Made by a program: the position numbers and the translations under genes
Assembly (NCBI GenBank): GCA_002049945.1
Contig: MVCT01000004.1
Coordinates: forward strand, 1-15,604
DNA length: 15,604 bases
Direction of reading: 5' to 3'
From: Candidatus Cloacimonas sp. 4484_140
GTDB lineage: Bacteria; Cloacimonadota; Cloacimonadia; JGIOTU-2
Part shown: one piece after another, positions 7,265-14,830 of the stretch
Position numbering within the stretch: the stretch's first letter is position 1
Layout of the letters: every line of letters begins with the position of its first letter
Notes under the pieces: generated by a model
What the model was told of the DNA's origin: nothing
Seen by the model: only the letters and a program-made list of their open reading frames with translations
Database searches by the model: none

Positions 7265-7996
7265 TTATTTGAGTAATAATAATTTTTCTGTTTTCATGGT
7301 CTCGTCATCCAAAGAAATTGTGTATAAGTACACACCGCTCGGCAGGGATTGACCATTCTCGTCCGTGCCATTCCATGTGATCGAGTTCATATCAGGGATA
7401 ATATCATAGGTTTTAACACGCTTTCCCTGAAGATTGTATATTGATATCTCTGCATTTCTATGAGCAGAATTTTTTATATTAAATGAGATTTCAGTTGATT
7501 CATTAAAAGGATTTGGTGAGTTTTTCAGAAGTGCTTTTTCGTTTGCATGTGGCTCATCAACAGAAACGCCTGTAGTATAGCTAAAATCAAGTACAACAGG
7601 TTCTGATAAGCTTGATGCAGTGAAAGTATAGGTAAAATCCATTGAGCCGGTTGAAGTTACAGTAATAGAGAAATCTAATTTTAATGTATCTCCGCTTCCG
7701 AACTCAAAAACCCATGGATATGTTGGCATATGACATGCACCTCCACCTTGATATAAATGACACCAAATCATTGACCATCCTGCGGGGATATCTGTGTAAT
7801 CTACCAGAACAGTAAAGTCGTCTGTGATCCCTTCATTTATCACATCAAAATATTCGGATACATAAGTGTAATTTGTATCATTATATGCAGGTCCTACAAC
7901 ATTGGGATCAAATGGAATGTTAAATGTCAGATCTGCTTGAAGACTGATAACACCGAAGATCATTATACTTAATAACACAACTATTAATTTTTTCAT
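7265..7996 (-). CDS. Small T9SS cargo protein, function unknown
   Basis: A 243-residue exported protein with a signal peptide (1 to about 21), a novel-looking N-terminal beta-rich region (about 22-145) and a clear T9SS type A sorting domain (about 150-243). The latter has LKNSPNPFNESTEISF, the SIYNLQGKRVKTYD strand and SGVYLYTISLDD, ending EKLLLLK. The N-terminal region contains a Cys-His, seven residues, Cys-His arrangement (WCHLYQGGGACHM, residues 78-90), which could be a disulfide or metal site. I do not recognise the N-terminal family. It is eight bases upstream of the protease gene and follows the DUF6029-like gene by 15 bases. Confidence 0.85.
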   Translation of the reverse strand: MKKLIVVLLSIMIFGVISLQADLTFNIPFDPNVVGPAYNDTNYTYVSEYFDVINEGITDDFTVLVDYTDIPAGWSMIWCHLYQGGGACHMPTYPWVFEFGSGDTLKLDFSITVTSTGSMDFTYTFTASSLSEPVVLDFSYTTGVSVDEPHANEKALLKNSPNPFNESTEISFNIKNSAHRNAEISIYNLQGKRVKTYDIIPDMNSITWNGTDENGQSLPSGVYLYTISLDDETMKTEKLLLLK

Positions 7997-8011
7997 TTAT
8001 GCTCCTTCCCA

Positions 8012-9442
8012 CTAAAAAGTGGTAATTAGTTCTAAACGTAATCCTTCAAACTGATTGCGATACTTGCAAATGCCGTTACGGCAGACCTTTCCACCTTTTT
8101 CCTTGCCTACAAAGAGACGCATTGTAGTATTTTCAAATATCTCTTTGCTGATCTCAGCACCAAGCCAGATAGGATTTTTTCCAATATCTTTTATTGTTTC
8201 ATAAGAATATTCTGCAATGACCGAGCAGTCAATATCAAAAATATTCGTATCGACCTGCAAAAGTGGCTCCCAATGATGGGTTTTCTCTTGCTGATAATGC
8301 TTGTCGTAATACTGGAATTCGGCTTTGATGGAAATAGGCATCTCCCCTATCATAAAATCATACATAAGCGTGGGCGTAACTTCTTTTTCCCAGTGATTGA
8401 TCTCCTCGTCTCTTCTTTCAAGATGAGAAAAGCTCGCTATGAGCGTCGAGGTATCAAAGTAGTGAATTGCTTCCACCCACAAGTCGCTCTGGCGGATCGT
8501 CCATGCACCATTCCATTCTTCAGCATAATTGACCACGAACTCATTAAAGTCATTGGGCATGAACATCACTTCTCCCATCACGCCCTGCTGGTCTTTCCCA
8601 ATTGGGGAATCATACATCGGCTCATTGCTGTGATTGAGGATGGGCAAGTCGTTCAAGCGCGAATTGAAATTCAGGTAGTTATTGTAGGCAACTGAAAAAG
8701 AGATTATATCAAAATAGGTATTCAGATTTCCATAAAAAGCATGCCCTATCTTCGAAATACCTTCCGATTGATCAAGATAACCGTACTCGGCGCTCATATC
8801 GAACCAACTTGCATCCACATCAGCCCGAGCTCCAAATATCTTTCTATCGAGATAATTATCTCCTGCCTGCCACTGACGCACGTTCACAAAAGAAGCGCCA
8901 AGTTTGAGAGGATCAAAAATGTCCTTCTGCACATCAAGACCTGCAACAACGTCATTTTTGGTGTCATTATCCTCATTAGGAAGTGCTCCATACAGGGCTT
9001 TCATTTGAAAGGATTTAGGGAAGATTTCTGCGGAAAAACCGTTCAATCGTGTGTCAATATCAAAATCTCTATCCCGATATACACGCAAGGCAATACCTGA
9101 ACCAAAAACCTGCTCAAAGTTACCAGCTCGTGCAGAGAAATCATCTACCTTATATTCAAGGAATCGTTCATCCCAGGTGTAGGAAATCGATTGAGAAGTA
9201 AGCTCCTGCATTGCTGCATATTCATCATACTTTGGAAGATTTGCAATGAACTTCATGCCAAATGTGAAATTTTTATATGACATACGGAAGCTAAATTCAT
9301 CAGAGAAATAATTCTTCAAAGAATCAACTGCATTTTTATAAACGTAGGTTGCTTCATTTAAGCCGGTTACACGAAAATCTTTCAATGCAAAAAGTGATGA
9401 AGCAAGAGAAAGGATCAGGATAAACATTACTACTTTTTTCAT
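8012..9442 (-). CDS. Outer-membrane beta-barrel-like protein resembling DUF6029
   Basis: A 476-residue protein with a signal peptide (1 to about 19) and otherwise alternating hydrophobic/aromatic beta strands to the last residue, ending LELITTF with a terminal Phe typical of outer-membrane barrels. The segment ARAGNFEQVFGSGIALRVYRDRD (about 105-127) and the following long strand-turn pattern match what I remember of DUF6029 proteins of Bacteroidota and Ignavibacteria, which are often found beside TlpA and Omp28-like genes. No enzymatic motif is seen. It sits between the TlpA-like gene (eight bases upstream) and the T9SS cargo. The barrel prediction is by eye; the DUF assignment is moderate. 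Confidence 0.72.
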   Translation of the reverse strand: MKKVVMFILILSLASSLFALKDFRVTGLNEATYVYKNAVDSLKNYFSDEFSFRMSYKNFTFGMKFIANLPKYDEYAAMQELTSQSISYTWDERFLEYKVDDFSARAGNFEQVFGSGIALRVYRDRDFDIDTRLNGFSAEIFPKSFQMKALYGALPNEDNDTKNDVVAGLDVQKDIFDPLKLGASFVNVRQWQAGDNYLDRKIFGARADVDASWFDMSAEYGYLDQSEGISKIGHAFYGNLNTYFDIISFSVAYNNYLNFNSRLNDLPILNHSNEPMYDSPIGKDQQGVMGEVMFMPNDFNEFVVNYAEEWNGAWTIRQSDLWVEAIHYFDTSTLIASFSHLERRDEEINHWEKEVTPTLMYDFMIGEMPISIKAEFQYYDKHYQQEKTHHWEPLLQVDTNIFDIDCSVIAEYSYETIKDIGKNPIWLGAEISKEIFENTTMRLFVGKEKGGKVCRNGICKYRNQFEGLRLELITTF

Positions 9443-9450
9443 AAGTACCT

Positions 9451-10257
9451 CTATTGTTTTTCTATTCTGAATCGGATCGGATAAAGAAACCGCACCTTGA
9501 CTGCTTCTTCATCAACAGTAACGGGCTTGAAGGTCCATTCCTGAACCGCATCAATGGCAGATTTCTCAAAGCCACAAGTTGTGTCTTTGCTTGTGCTGAT
9601 AAGGCATACCTGCCCGACAGTGCCGTCTTCCATGATCTCAAGATCGAGAATGATATCTGCTTCAACTTTGTCATCATGAGCTTTTTCAGGATAAACCGGT
9701 GAAACATAAGTTATCGGTTCAGGCAATTCTTCAGGTGGGAATAATTCGTTGAGTTCCTCGATGGTAATATCTTTGTAAATTATCTTCCTGAGTTCGGTTT
9801 CAAGATCGTGCTCGTCACCCTGAGTATAGCCCTCGTGCCTGTACACAATCTTTCCATTCTCATTAATAATGAAGGTTCTAGGAATCGTGTTTACATTGAA
9901 AAGGTTACTTACATCTTTATTTGGATCAAACAGCGTAATGAATTCAAATTTCTTGGATTTCACAAAGGATTTTGCTTTATCTCCGTTACGTGCTTTATCG
10001 ATGGTTATACAAACCACATTTACAAGATCTTCATATTTTTCCTGTAGATCGCTAAGATGAGGAAGGGCTTTCTTGCACGGACCGCACCACTTTGCCCAGA
10101 AATCAATGATCACTGCTTTTTTATCCAATAACTCATCAGAATTGACCTGATCGCCGTTGATGTCCTCAAGAGTAAAATCCGGCATTGTATCCAGTGCGAA
10201 TACAGTAGAAATTAAAAAGAAAGCACTGAATATCAGAATGGTAATTGTTTTCGTCAT
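9451..10257 (-). CDS. TlpA/ResA-like thioredoxin fused to a TonB C-terminal-like domain
   Basis: A 268-residue exported protein. A signal peptide (1 to about 21) leads into a thioredoxin fold (about 24-160) with the redox centre WAKWCGPCKK (Cys58, Cys61) and the cis-Pro loop NTIPRTFII. Residues about 185-268 form a TonB C-terminal-like domain: SPVYPEKA, a VEADIILDLEIMEDGTVG strand pair, then FEKSAIDAVQEWTFKP and a final strand RFLYPIRFRI. There is no N-terminal TonB membrane anchor beyond the signal sequence. TlpA-like proteins reduce or oxidise periplasmic thiols, usually fed by DsbD or CcdA, and dsbD is in the same operon. Its ATG overlaps the lipoprotein stop (TAATG). The fused domain may contact outer-membrane partners or simply be structural. 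Confidence 0.88.
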   Translation of the reverse strand: MTKTITILIFSAFFLISTVFALDTMPDFTLEDINGDQVNSDELLDKKAVIIDFWAKWCGPCKKALPHLSDLQEKYEDLVNVVCITIDKARNGDKAKSFVKSKKFEFITLFDPNKDVSNLFNVNTIPRTFIINENGKIVYRHEGYTQGDEHDLETELRKIIYKDITIEELNELFPPEELPEPITYVSPVYPEKAHDDKVEADIILDLEIMEDGTVGQVCLISTSKDTTCGFEKSAIDAVQEWTFKPVTVDEEAVKVRFLYPIRFRIEKQ

Positions 10258-11342
10258 TAATTGCTCCCTTTCCTAAGTAAAATATCTTCTTCTATAACAT
10301 TATAAATTTTACACGCATCTGCATTATAAGGATCCTCAAGAGTCTGCAGCCATACATAGAGAACTATATCCTCAGGAACGGTTGAAGGCATTCCAAGCGT
10401 AAAAGGAATCGGATTGGAAAAATCTTCCTCGCCAATATTTTTCATGCCTTTTGCTATTGCCACTTGCTCGCAGTATTTGTGAGAATGAACATTAACTACA
10501 GAAGAAACTTTTTCTACAAGAACATATTTTATATAAAGATCTTCCAAAGGAAGAGCATCGTTTTTCCTAATTTTAACCTGACCATACAAAGTATCAGAAA
10601 TTGTGTAGGAAAAATCTTTGATCTCGGCAAGAGCGTCCTGATCAAAGAATGTATTTAATGTAAAATCATACTCGTCATAAGTATCTTCTCCGCCACCGAT
10701 AACTTTGACCTGTCCCTGAAACATTGATTGAGGAATACCATCGTTCGTCATATCATAGTAGATATAAATTTCATCGTTATCGATATCAAGTTGGTCGCCT
10801 AAATGATATTCGATGTAATAAAATTGATCTCCATACTCATCCTTCAACTGCTTCAGAGCATCGTCTGCGTATGGACAGTTTACACACGTTGTAGCCGTAA
10901 ACAATTCAACCAACACTTTTTGCGGAACCGCAGGAGCGACCTGATTTCCTATAAAAAGAAAGCTGTCACGCTGAGCTTGCGCATAATCGATGATCGTTGT
11001 ATCAACACCTGCTGTCATAATGCGATATGACACTTTATAATCAAACTCAGATAAAATATCCATCTCGATTGCAACGCTGTCCGGTGATGCTGCTGCGAGA
11101 GATTCATAAAGATTCTGCATATCAGCTTTTTCAGCGCCATCATTGAGATATGTATCAGAATAATATGTCATGATAGAAGCAACATCATCATATAAGATAC
11201 CATCTTCGACTTTAGCGGCAAAGCGTTCTAAAAATTGTTCAAAAGGTGTGAGAACCGGATCAAAATGATGATTAAATCTATCGCAGGAAAAAATTGATAA
11301 CAGGATTACAATTCCAAGCACAAAAAATACGATTTTTTTCAT
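10257..11342 (-). CDS. Omp28-like lipoprotein with a CxxC thioredoxin-fold region
   Basis: A 361-residue protein with a lipoprotein signal peptide; the modified cysteine is Cys20 in LLSIFSC. The segment VLVELFTATTCVNCPYADDALKQL (about 143-166) has Cys153 and Cys156 in a CxxC in the position seen in Omp28-related and thioredoxin-like outer-membrane proteins of Bacteroidota and relatives. It is followed by a thioredoxin-like strand/helix stretch with DGIPQSMFQG as the cis-Pro-like loop. The C-terminal half is beta rich. It is 11 bases after dsbD and overlaps the TlpA-like gene by one base. A membrane-anchored periplasmic or outer-leaflet thiol protein is likely; the substrate is not evident. 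Confidence 0.75.
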   Translation of the reverse strand: MKKIVFFVLGIVILLSIFSCDRFNHHFDPVLTPFEQFLERFAAKVEDGILYDDVASIMTYYSDTYLNDGAEKADMQNLYESLAAASPDSVAIEMDILSEFDYKVSYRIMTAGVDTTIIDYAQAQRDSFLFIGNQVAPAVPQKVLVELFTATTCVNCPYADDALKQLKDEYGDQFYYIEYHLGDQLDIDNDEIYIYYDMTNDGIPQSMFQGQVKVIGGGEDTYDEYDFTLNTFFDQDALAEIKDFSYTISDTLYGQVKIRKNDALPLEDLYIKYVLVEKVSSVVNVHSHKYCEQVAIAKGMKNIGEEDFSNPIPFTLGMPSTVPEDIVLYVWLQTLEDPYNADACKIYNVIEEDILLRKGSN

Positions 11343-11353
11343 ATACTAAACCT

Positions 11354-13015
11354 CTAATTTTTTTTGGGTAAAAGCACAATATAGGATGGAAGTCCCAGCA
11401 CATTAAAATGATCGAGCAATTCTTTTGTCGGGGATTTATTCAGGTCCTCTGCCTGATACCGTACAAGAATAAAATCTTTCAATATCTCTTCAACCTTGTC
11501 GTCTTTGAATGTTGTTGCTTCCATTGCAAGGCAATTCTTACACCACGTTGCCCAGAAATCAATGAGAACCGGTTTTCCTTCTTCTTTTGCTCTATCAAGA
11601 CCTTCCATAATTGAAGGGGTCCAATACAAGTCAGAATCTGTATCTTCTGCTGTATTCTCCACAACATGTTCTGTATCTTGAGCTTGTGATGAGAAAATAT
11701 GGATAGCTGTATAGCCATAATACAAAGCAATCACAAGAATGATCACTCCAAAGATGATCTTGATCCACTTCATCCATTTCCCGGGTTTGGGAAGGATCGA
11801 GAGTCCTGCGCCGACAAAGGGCCAGGGCAATGCCATACCGGCACCAAGCAGGAATGGAAGCAGCAAACCGGCAGGATTACCGGAAGTATATAAAGTAACT
11901 GAATACAGAATTACCGAAATTAGGACAGGAGCAACGCAAGCACCTGAAAGCACTGCTGCTATCACACCCAGTACAAAAATTGTTATGTATTTTCCCTTTC
12001 CAGTCTTTTTGCCAGCCATTTTGCCCGACTGGAATTTTGTGAAATCAATTGGAAAAACATCAAACATGGCAAGAGCAAGCAAAATGAATATAATCGCAAT
12101 TATAAGATTAAACACCGGGGAAGAATTTATTGCACCAAATCGTGACCCGGTAAGTACCACGATCAAACCGAGTGAGCCATAAGCAAGCATCATACCAATT
12201 CCATAAATACCTCCGATCAAAAAACCCTTAGCTCTCGATTCCGCCTGTGTGCCGGCTCCAAGCACTGCAATGGTTATGGGCATCATAGGAAGAACGCATG
12301 GTGTGAGATTAAGTGCAATACCGCCGACAACGATCAGAAGCAGTATCAGCCAGATACTCATTCCTGCAAATTTATTTGCAGACAAGCCATCCGCTGTTTT
12401 TGCATTTTCTGCAAAGGAGATAAAATCCTTACTCTTCAGATACCCGGCAGCAATATCTGTCATGACAAATCCATCAAGTTTAACTTTAATCTCTGCAAAC
12501 CCAGTATCAGTTGGAGATCCTACTTCAGTTTTGGAATCTGTCGGGGTTGTCTCTAATGTAGAAATAATACTTTGCTCACCACTGACAACAAAAGAAAGTA
12601 CAAGCTCCTCCTCTTCAGGAAAATGGCACATGCCTGCCTCATCACAGAACTGGTATCCTGCATAAACTGTCAGCTCATACTCGCCTGCAGGAAGATCTTC
12701 CAAAATGGTGAATTCCTGCTGCAAAGTTACGGACTCGTAAAAATTTATCAAACCGTCTTTTTCTACACCTTCAGGATATTGAGTAGGTAAAAATGTGATC
12801 CCCTCTACTTCTTCAGCTTCGATATAGAAATAATCTTCCTGTAAGCTTTGATGCATTCCTTGCGGAATAGTGAAGGTTACTGTGATCACACCCTTTCCAC
12901 CATGTGAAATTTCTGAGGGTTGAATACTTCCGTTGGCTACGTTATCCTGAGCGATTAATGATTGAGCGGAGAATAAAAATATAATTAGTGTGAAAAACAA
13001 AATTACTTTTTGCAT
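11354..13015 (-). CDS. dsbD: DsbD-type thiol:disulfide interchange protein
   Basis: DsbD carries electrons from cytoplasmic thioredoxin across the inner membrane to periplasmic thiol proteins. The 553-residue protein has all three parts: a signal peptide (1-22); an N-terminal immunoglobulin-like domain (about 24-145) with Cys124 and Cys130 in FCDEAGMC; a membrane domain (about 218-440) with its cysteine pair Cys240 (NLTPCVLP) and Cys360 (SGACVAP); and a C-terminal thioredoxin domain (about 465-553) with WATWCKNC (Cys492, Cys495) and cis-Pro in GLPSYI. The ATG has GGAG five bases upstream. It heads the operon and is the likely electron source for the downstream CxxC lipoprotein, the TlpA-like protein and possibly the selenoprotein; the latter is inference. 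Confidence 0.95.
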   Translation of the reverse strand: MQKVILFFTLIIFLFSAQSLIAQDNVANGSIQPSEISHGGKGVITVTFTIPQGMHQSLQEDYFYIEAEEVEGITFLPTQYPEGVEKDGLINFYESVTLQQEFTILEDLPAGEYELTVYAGYQFCDEAGMCHFPEEEELVLSFVVSGEQSIISTLETTPTDSKTEVGSPTDTGFAEIKVKLDGFVMTDIAAGYLKSKDFISFAENAKTADGLSANKFAGMSIWLILLLIVVGGIALNLTPCVLPMMPITIAVLGAGTQAESRAKGFLIGGIYGIGMMLAYGSLGLIVVLTGSRFGAINSSPVFNLIIAIIFILLALAMFDVFPIDFTKFQSGKMAGKKTGKGKYITIFVLGVIAAVLSGACVAPVLISVILYSVTLYTSGNPAGLLLPFLLGAGMALPWPFVGAGLSILPKPGKWMKWIKIIFGVIILVIALYYGYTAIHIFSSQAQDTEHVVENTAEDTDSDLYWTPSIMEGLDRAKEEGKPVLIDFWATWCKNCLAMEATTFKDDKVEEILKDFILVRYQAEDLNKSPTKELLDHFNVLGLPSYIVLLPKKN

Positions 13016-13042
13016 ACGTGCTCCATGAATATGATTTTTCTA

Positions 13043-13048
13043 ATTATA
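13043..13048 (-). promoter_or_regulatory. Candidate -10 element upstream of dsbD
   Basis: A perfect TATAAT reads on the minus strand 27 bases before the dsbD ATG, which would give a short leader holding the GGAG ribosome site. No good -35 lies 16-18 bases upstream (the region is a T run), so it is a weak call. Another TATAAT lies at 13297-13292 with a TTGACA 31 bases away, too far to pair. Confidence 0.3.
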
Positions 13049-13083
13049 AGTCCACTCGAAAAAAAAGATTTAATAAAACGAGA

Positions 13084-13216
13084 AACCGTTGAAACGGTTA
13101 ATGCACTTTTTTGTTTCATTAACCACCAAGTTCTACTCTCGTTACCAAGCCCCTGCTTGGTAACGGAAGACGATAATACATTACGTTCCCAAAGGGGGCT
13201 TTGGGAACGAGAGTAG
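13084..13216. repeat. REPIN-like nested palindromes between dsbD and the response regulator
   Basis: The 366-base spacer 13016-13381 has no believable gene. It contains AACCGTT-GA-AACGGTT (13084-13099), then a nested structure: an outer 11-bp stem CTACTCTCGTT (13133-13143) with AACGAGAGTAG (13206-13216), enclosing two hairpins, GTTACCAAGC-CCCT-GCTTGGTAAC (13141-13164) and CGTTCCCAAAG-GGGG-CTTTGGGAACG (13184-13209). The two inner hairpins are diverged versions of one unit. The stems overlap at their edges, so the outer and inner pairings compete at the margins. Paired palindromes of this kind are typical of REP/REPIN elements mobilised by RAYT transposases. No transposase is seen in the window. 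Confidence 0.75.
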
Positions 13217-13381
13217 GAGAGTAATGGTTTCCAAATATTTAAAAATTTTTCTAACATATTTCAATATCATAAACTTTTTAGAGTAAACTTAATTATAAGT
13301 TATTCAAATTTTTTTGAATGCAAATATTTGTCAATTTTGCAGGAGTATTTTCAGAATATATTTTATAGAAATCTTTTCTCG

Positions 13382-14830
13382 TTATTCATTATGTTTTTTA
13401 TCAAAAACAAAGGAGCCATTCTTTAAAATCCGTACAGCGGATTCAACGACATCGGGATCATATAGAATGCCTTTGTTATCCTCGATTTCCTCAAGAGCTA
13501 TTTCCAATCCAAGACTTTGGCGATAGGGTCTGTCATTTGCCATTGCCTCAATAACGTCTGCTACTGCAAGGATCCTTGCTTCCATCAGGATTTCACCATT
13601 TTTCAAACCGTTTGGATACCCGGATCCATTAAAACGTTCATGATGTTGCTGCACCATTTTTGCGACCTGCCATGGAAAATCCAGGTCCTTCAAAAGTTCG
13701 TATCCAACAGTAGGATGATTCTTGATCTGCTCCCATTCTTTATCTGTAAGCATTTCAGACTTATTCAATACCCTGATCGGTACTTTAATCTTACCGATAT
13801 CATGCATAGTCCCGCCAATGCGGATACCTTCGATCATATCGGGTGAAAATTTCATTTCCTCTGCAATGGCAACCCCAAGTTGAGCCACATTATGCTGATG
13901 ACCCGCTGTGTAGGGATCTCGCAATTCAACAACATTGGCAAGCACATTAACAGTATCCTCAATAAGTTTCCGTAATCTCTCATAACTTGCTTTGAGCTCA
14001 TCTTCAGCCCGTTTCCTGTCTGTGATATCTCGATAAATACCATACACTGCTACCTGCTGTCCTTCTATAATGATAGGTGTCCCAAGAATCGATACATCTA
14101 ACAATTTTCCGCTTTTGGTTTTACGCTTTGTTTCAAGCCGTATATCTTTACCATCAGCAACTTGCTTGGTGTATTCAGTAGCTTCGTTCAAAAGATCATC
14201 AGCAGCAACGAGTTCATCCAGCGCTTTTCCAATTGCTTCTTCCTCAGCATAGCCGAACATTTCTGAGAATTTGCAGTTGATCTGTAATATTTTCCCATCA
14301 TTTGAAGCAACCACGACTGCTTCCGGTGAACTTTCAAAAAGATGCTCGAAATATGCCTTCTGCTCCTGAAGCGCTTTGGCCGATTTCTTGCGCTCCTCTT
14401 CCTTTCTTTCTATCTCCTGTTGAAGTAAAATGCCGTTGCCCAATTCCCGGATTATGCCCATAAGCTGGTTCACATTAACCGGCTTGAGAATAAAACCCTG
14501 AACTCCAAGTTCTATTGCTTTTATAAAATAGTTTATTTCTCCATAAGCCGAAACTACGATAAATTTCGTAGAAGGTTCAATTTCCTTGATCTTCTCAATC
14601 ATTTCCAGCCCGTTCATGACAGGCATCTTTATATCTGTTACAACGATTTGTGGCTTATGCTTTTTGAATACCTTGAGTCCAATTTCTCCATTAGTCGCGA
14701 TGTAAACATCTTTGATTTTACGTTCCATCATCGTATTGATCGAACGGAGAATGACACCTTCATCCTCGACATACATAATTGATAAAGGTAAAAGATCTTT
14801 TGGTGTTTCTTTAATTGGTTGTGATTTCAA
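13382..14830 (-). CDS. Response regulator: REC-PAS-HD-GYP
   Basis: A 482-residue regulator. The receiver domain (about 15-130) has the acidic VEDEG at 21-25, the phospho-acceptor Asp66 in VVTDIKMP and Lys116 in ILKPVNV. A short coiled coil (about 135-160) leads into a PAS domain (about 160-275) ending in YRDITDRKRAE. The HD-GYP domain (about 285-475) keeps MHDIGKIKVP (His343, Asp344), NHP (His372), HHERFNGSGYP (His396, His397, GYP 404-406) and the ADVIEAMANDRPYR motif. HD-GYP domains hydrolyse cyclic di-GMP (and some cGAMP), and all metal and GYP residues seem present. The start is TTG at 14830, overlapping the kinase gene by 20 bases, with AAAGGAG about 12 bases upstream; a later ATG at residue 18 or 19 is a less likely start because it would cut into the receiver domain. 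Confidence 0.92.
   Translation of the reverse strand: MKSQPIKETPKDLLPLSIMYVEDEGVILRSINTMMERKIKDVYIATNGEIGLKVFKKHKPQIVVTDIKMPVMNGLEMIEKIKEIEPSTKFIVVSAYGEINYFIKAIELGVQGFILKPVNVNQLMGIIRELGNGILLQQEIERKEEERKKSAKALQEQKAYFEHLFESSPEAVVVASNDGKILQINCKFSEMFGYAEEEAIGKALDELVAADDLLNEATEYTKQVADGKDIRLETKRKTKSGKLLDVSILGTPIIIEGQQVAVYGIYRDITDRKRAEDELKASYERLRKLIEDTVNVLANVVELRDPYTAGHQHNVAQLGVAIAEEMKFSPDMIEGIRIGGTMHDIGKIKVPIRVLNKSEMLTDKEWEQIKNHPTVGYELLKDLDFPWQVAKMVQQHHERFNGSGYPNGLKNGEILMEARILAVADVIEAMANDRPYRQSLGLEIALEEIEDNKGILYDPDVVESAVRILKNGSFVFDKKHNE

Noticed and set aside
13003..13257. An 84-residue minus-strand frame upstream of dsbD
   Set aside because: It is made by reading through the palindromic repeats and overlaps the dsbD ribosome site; composition is not protein-like.
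13292..13334. Promoter from TTGACA (13334-13329) and TATAAT (13297-13292)
   Set aside because: The spacing is 31 bases, far beyond 16-19, so the two boxes do not belong to one promoter.
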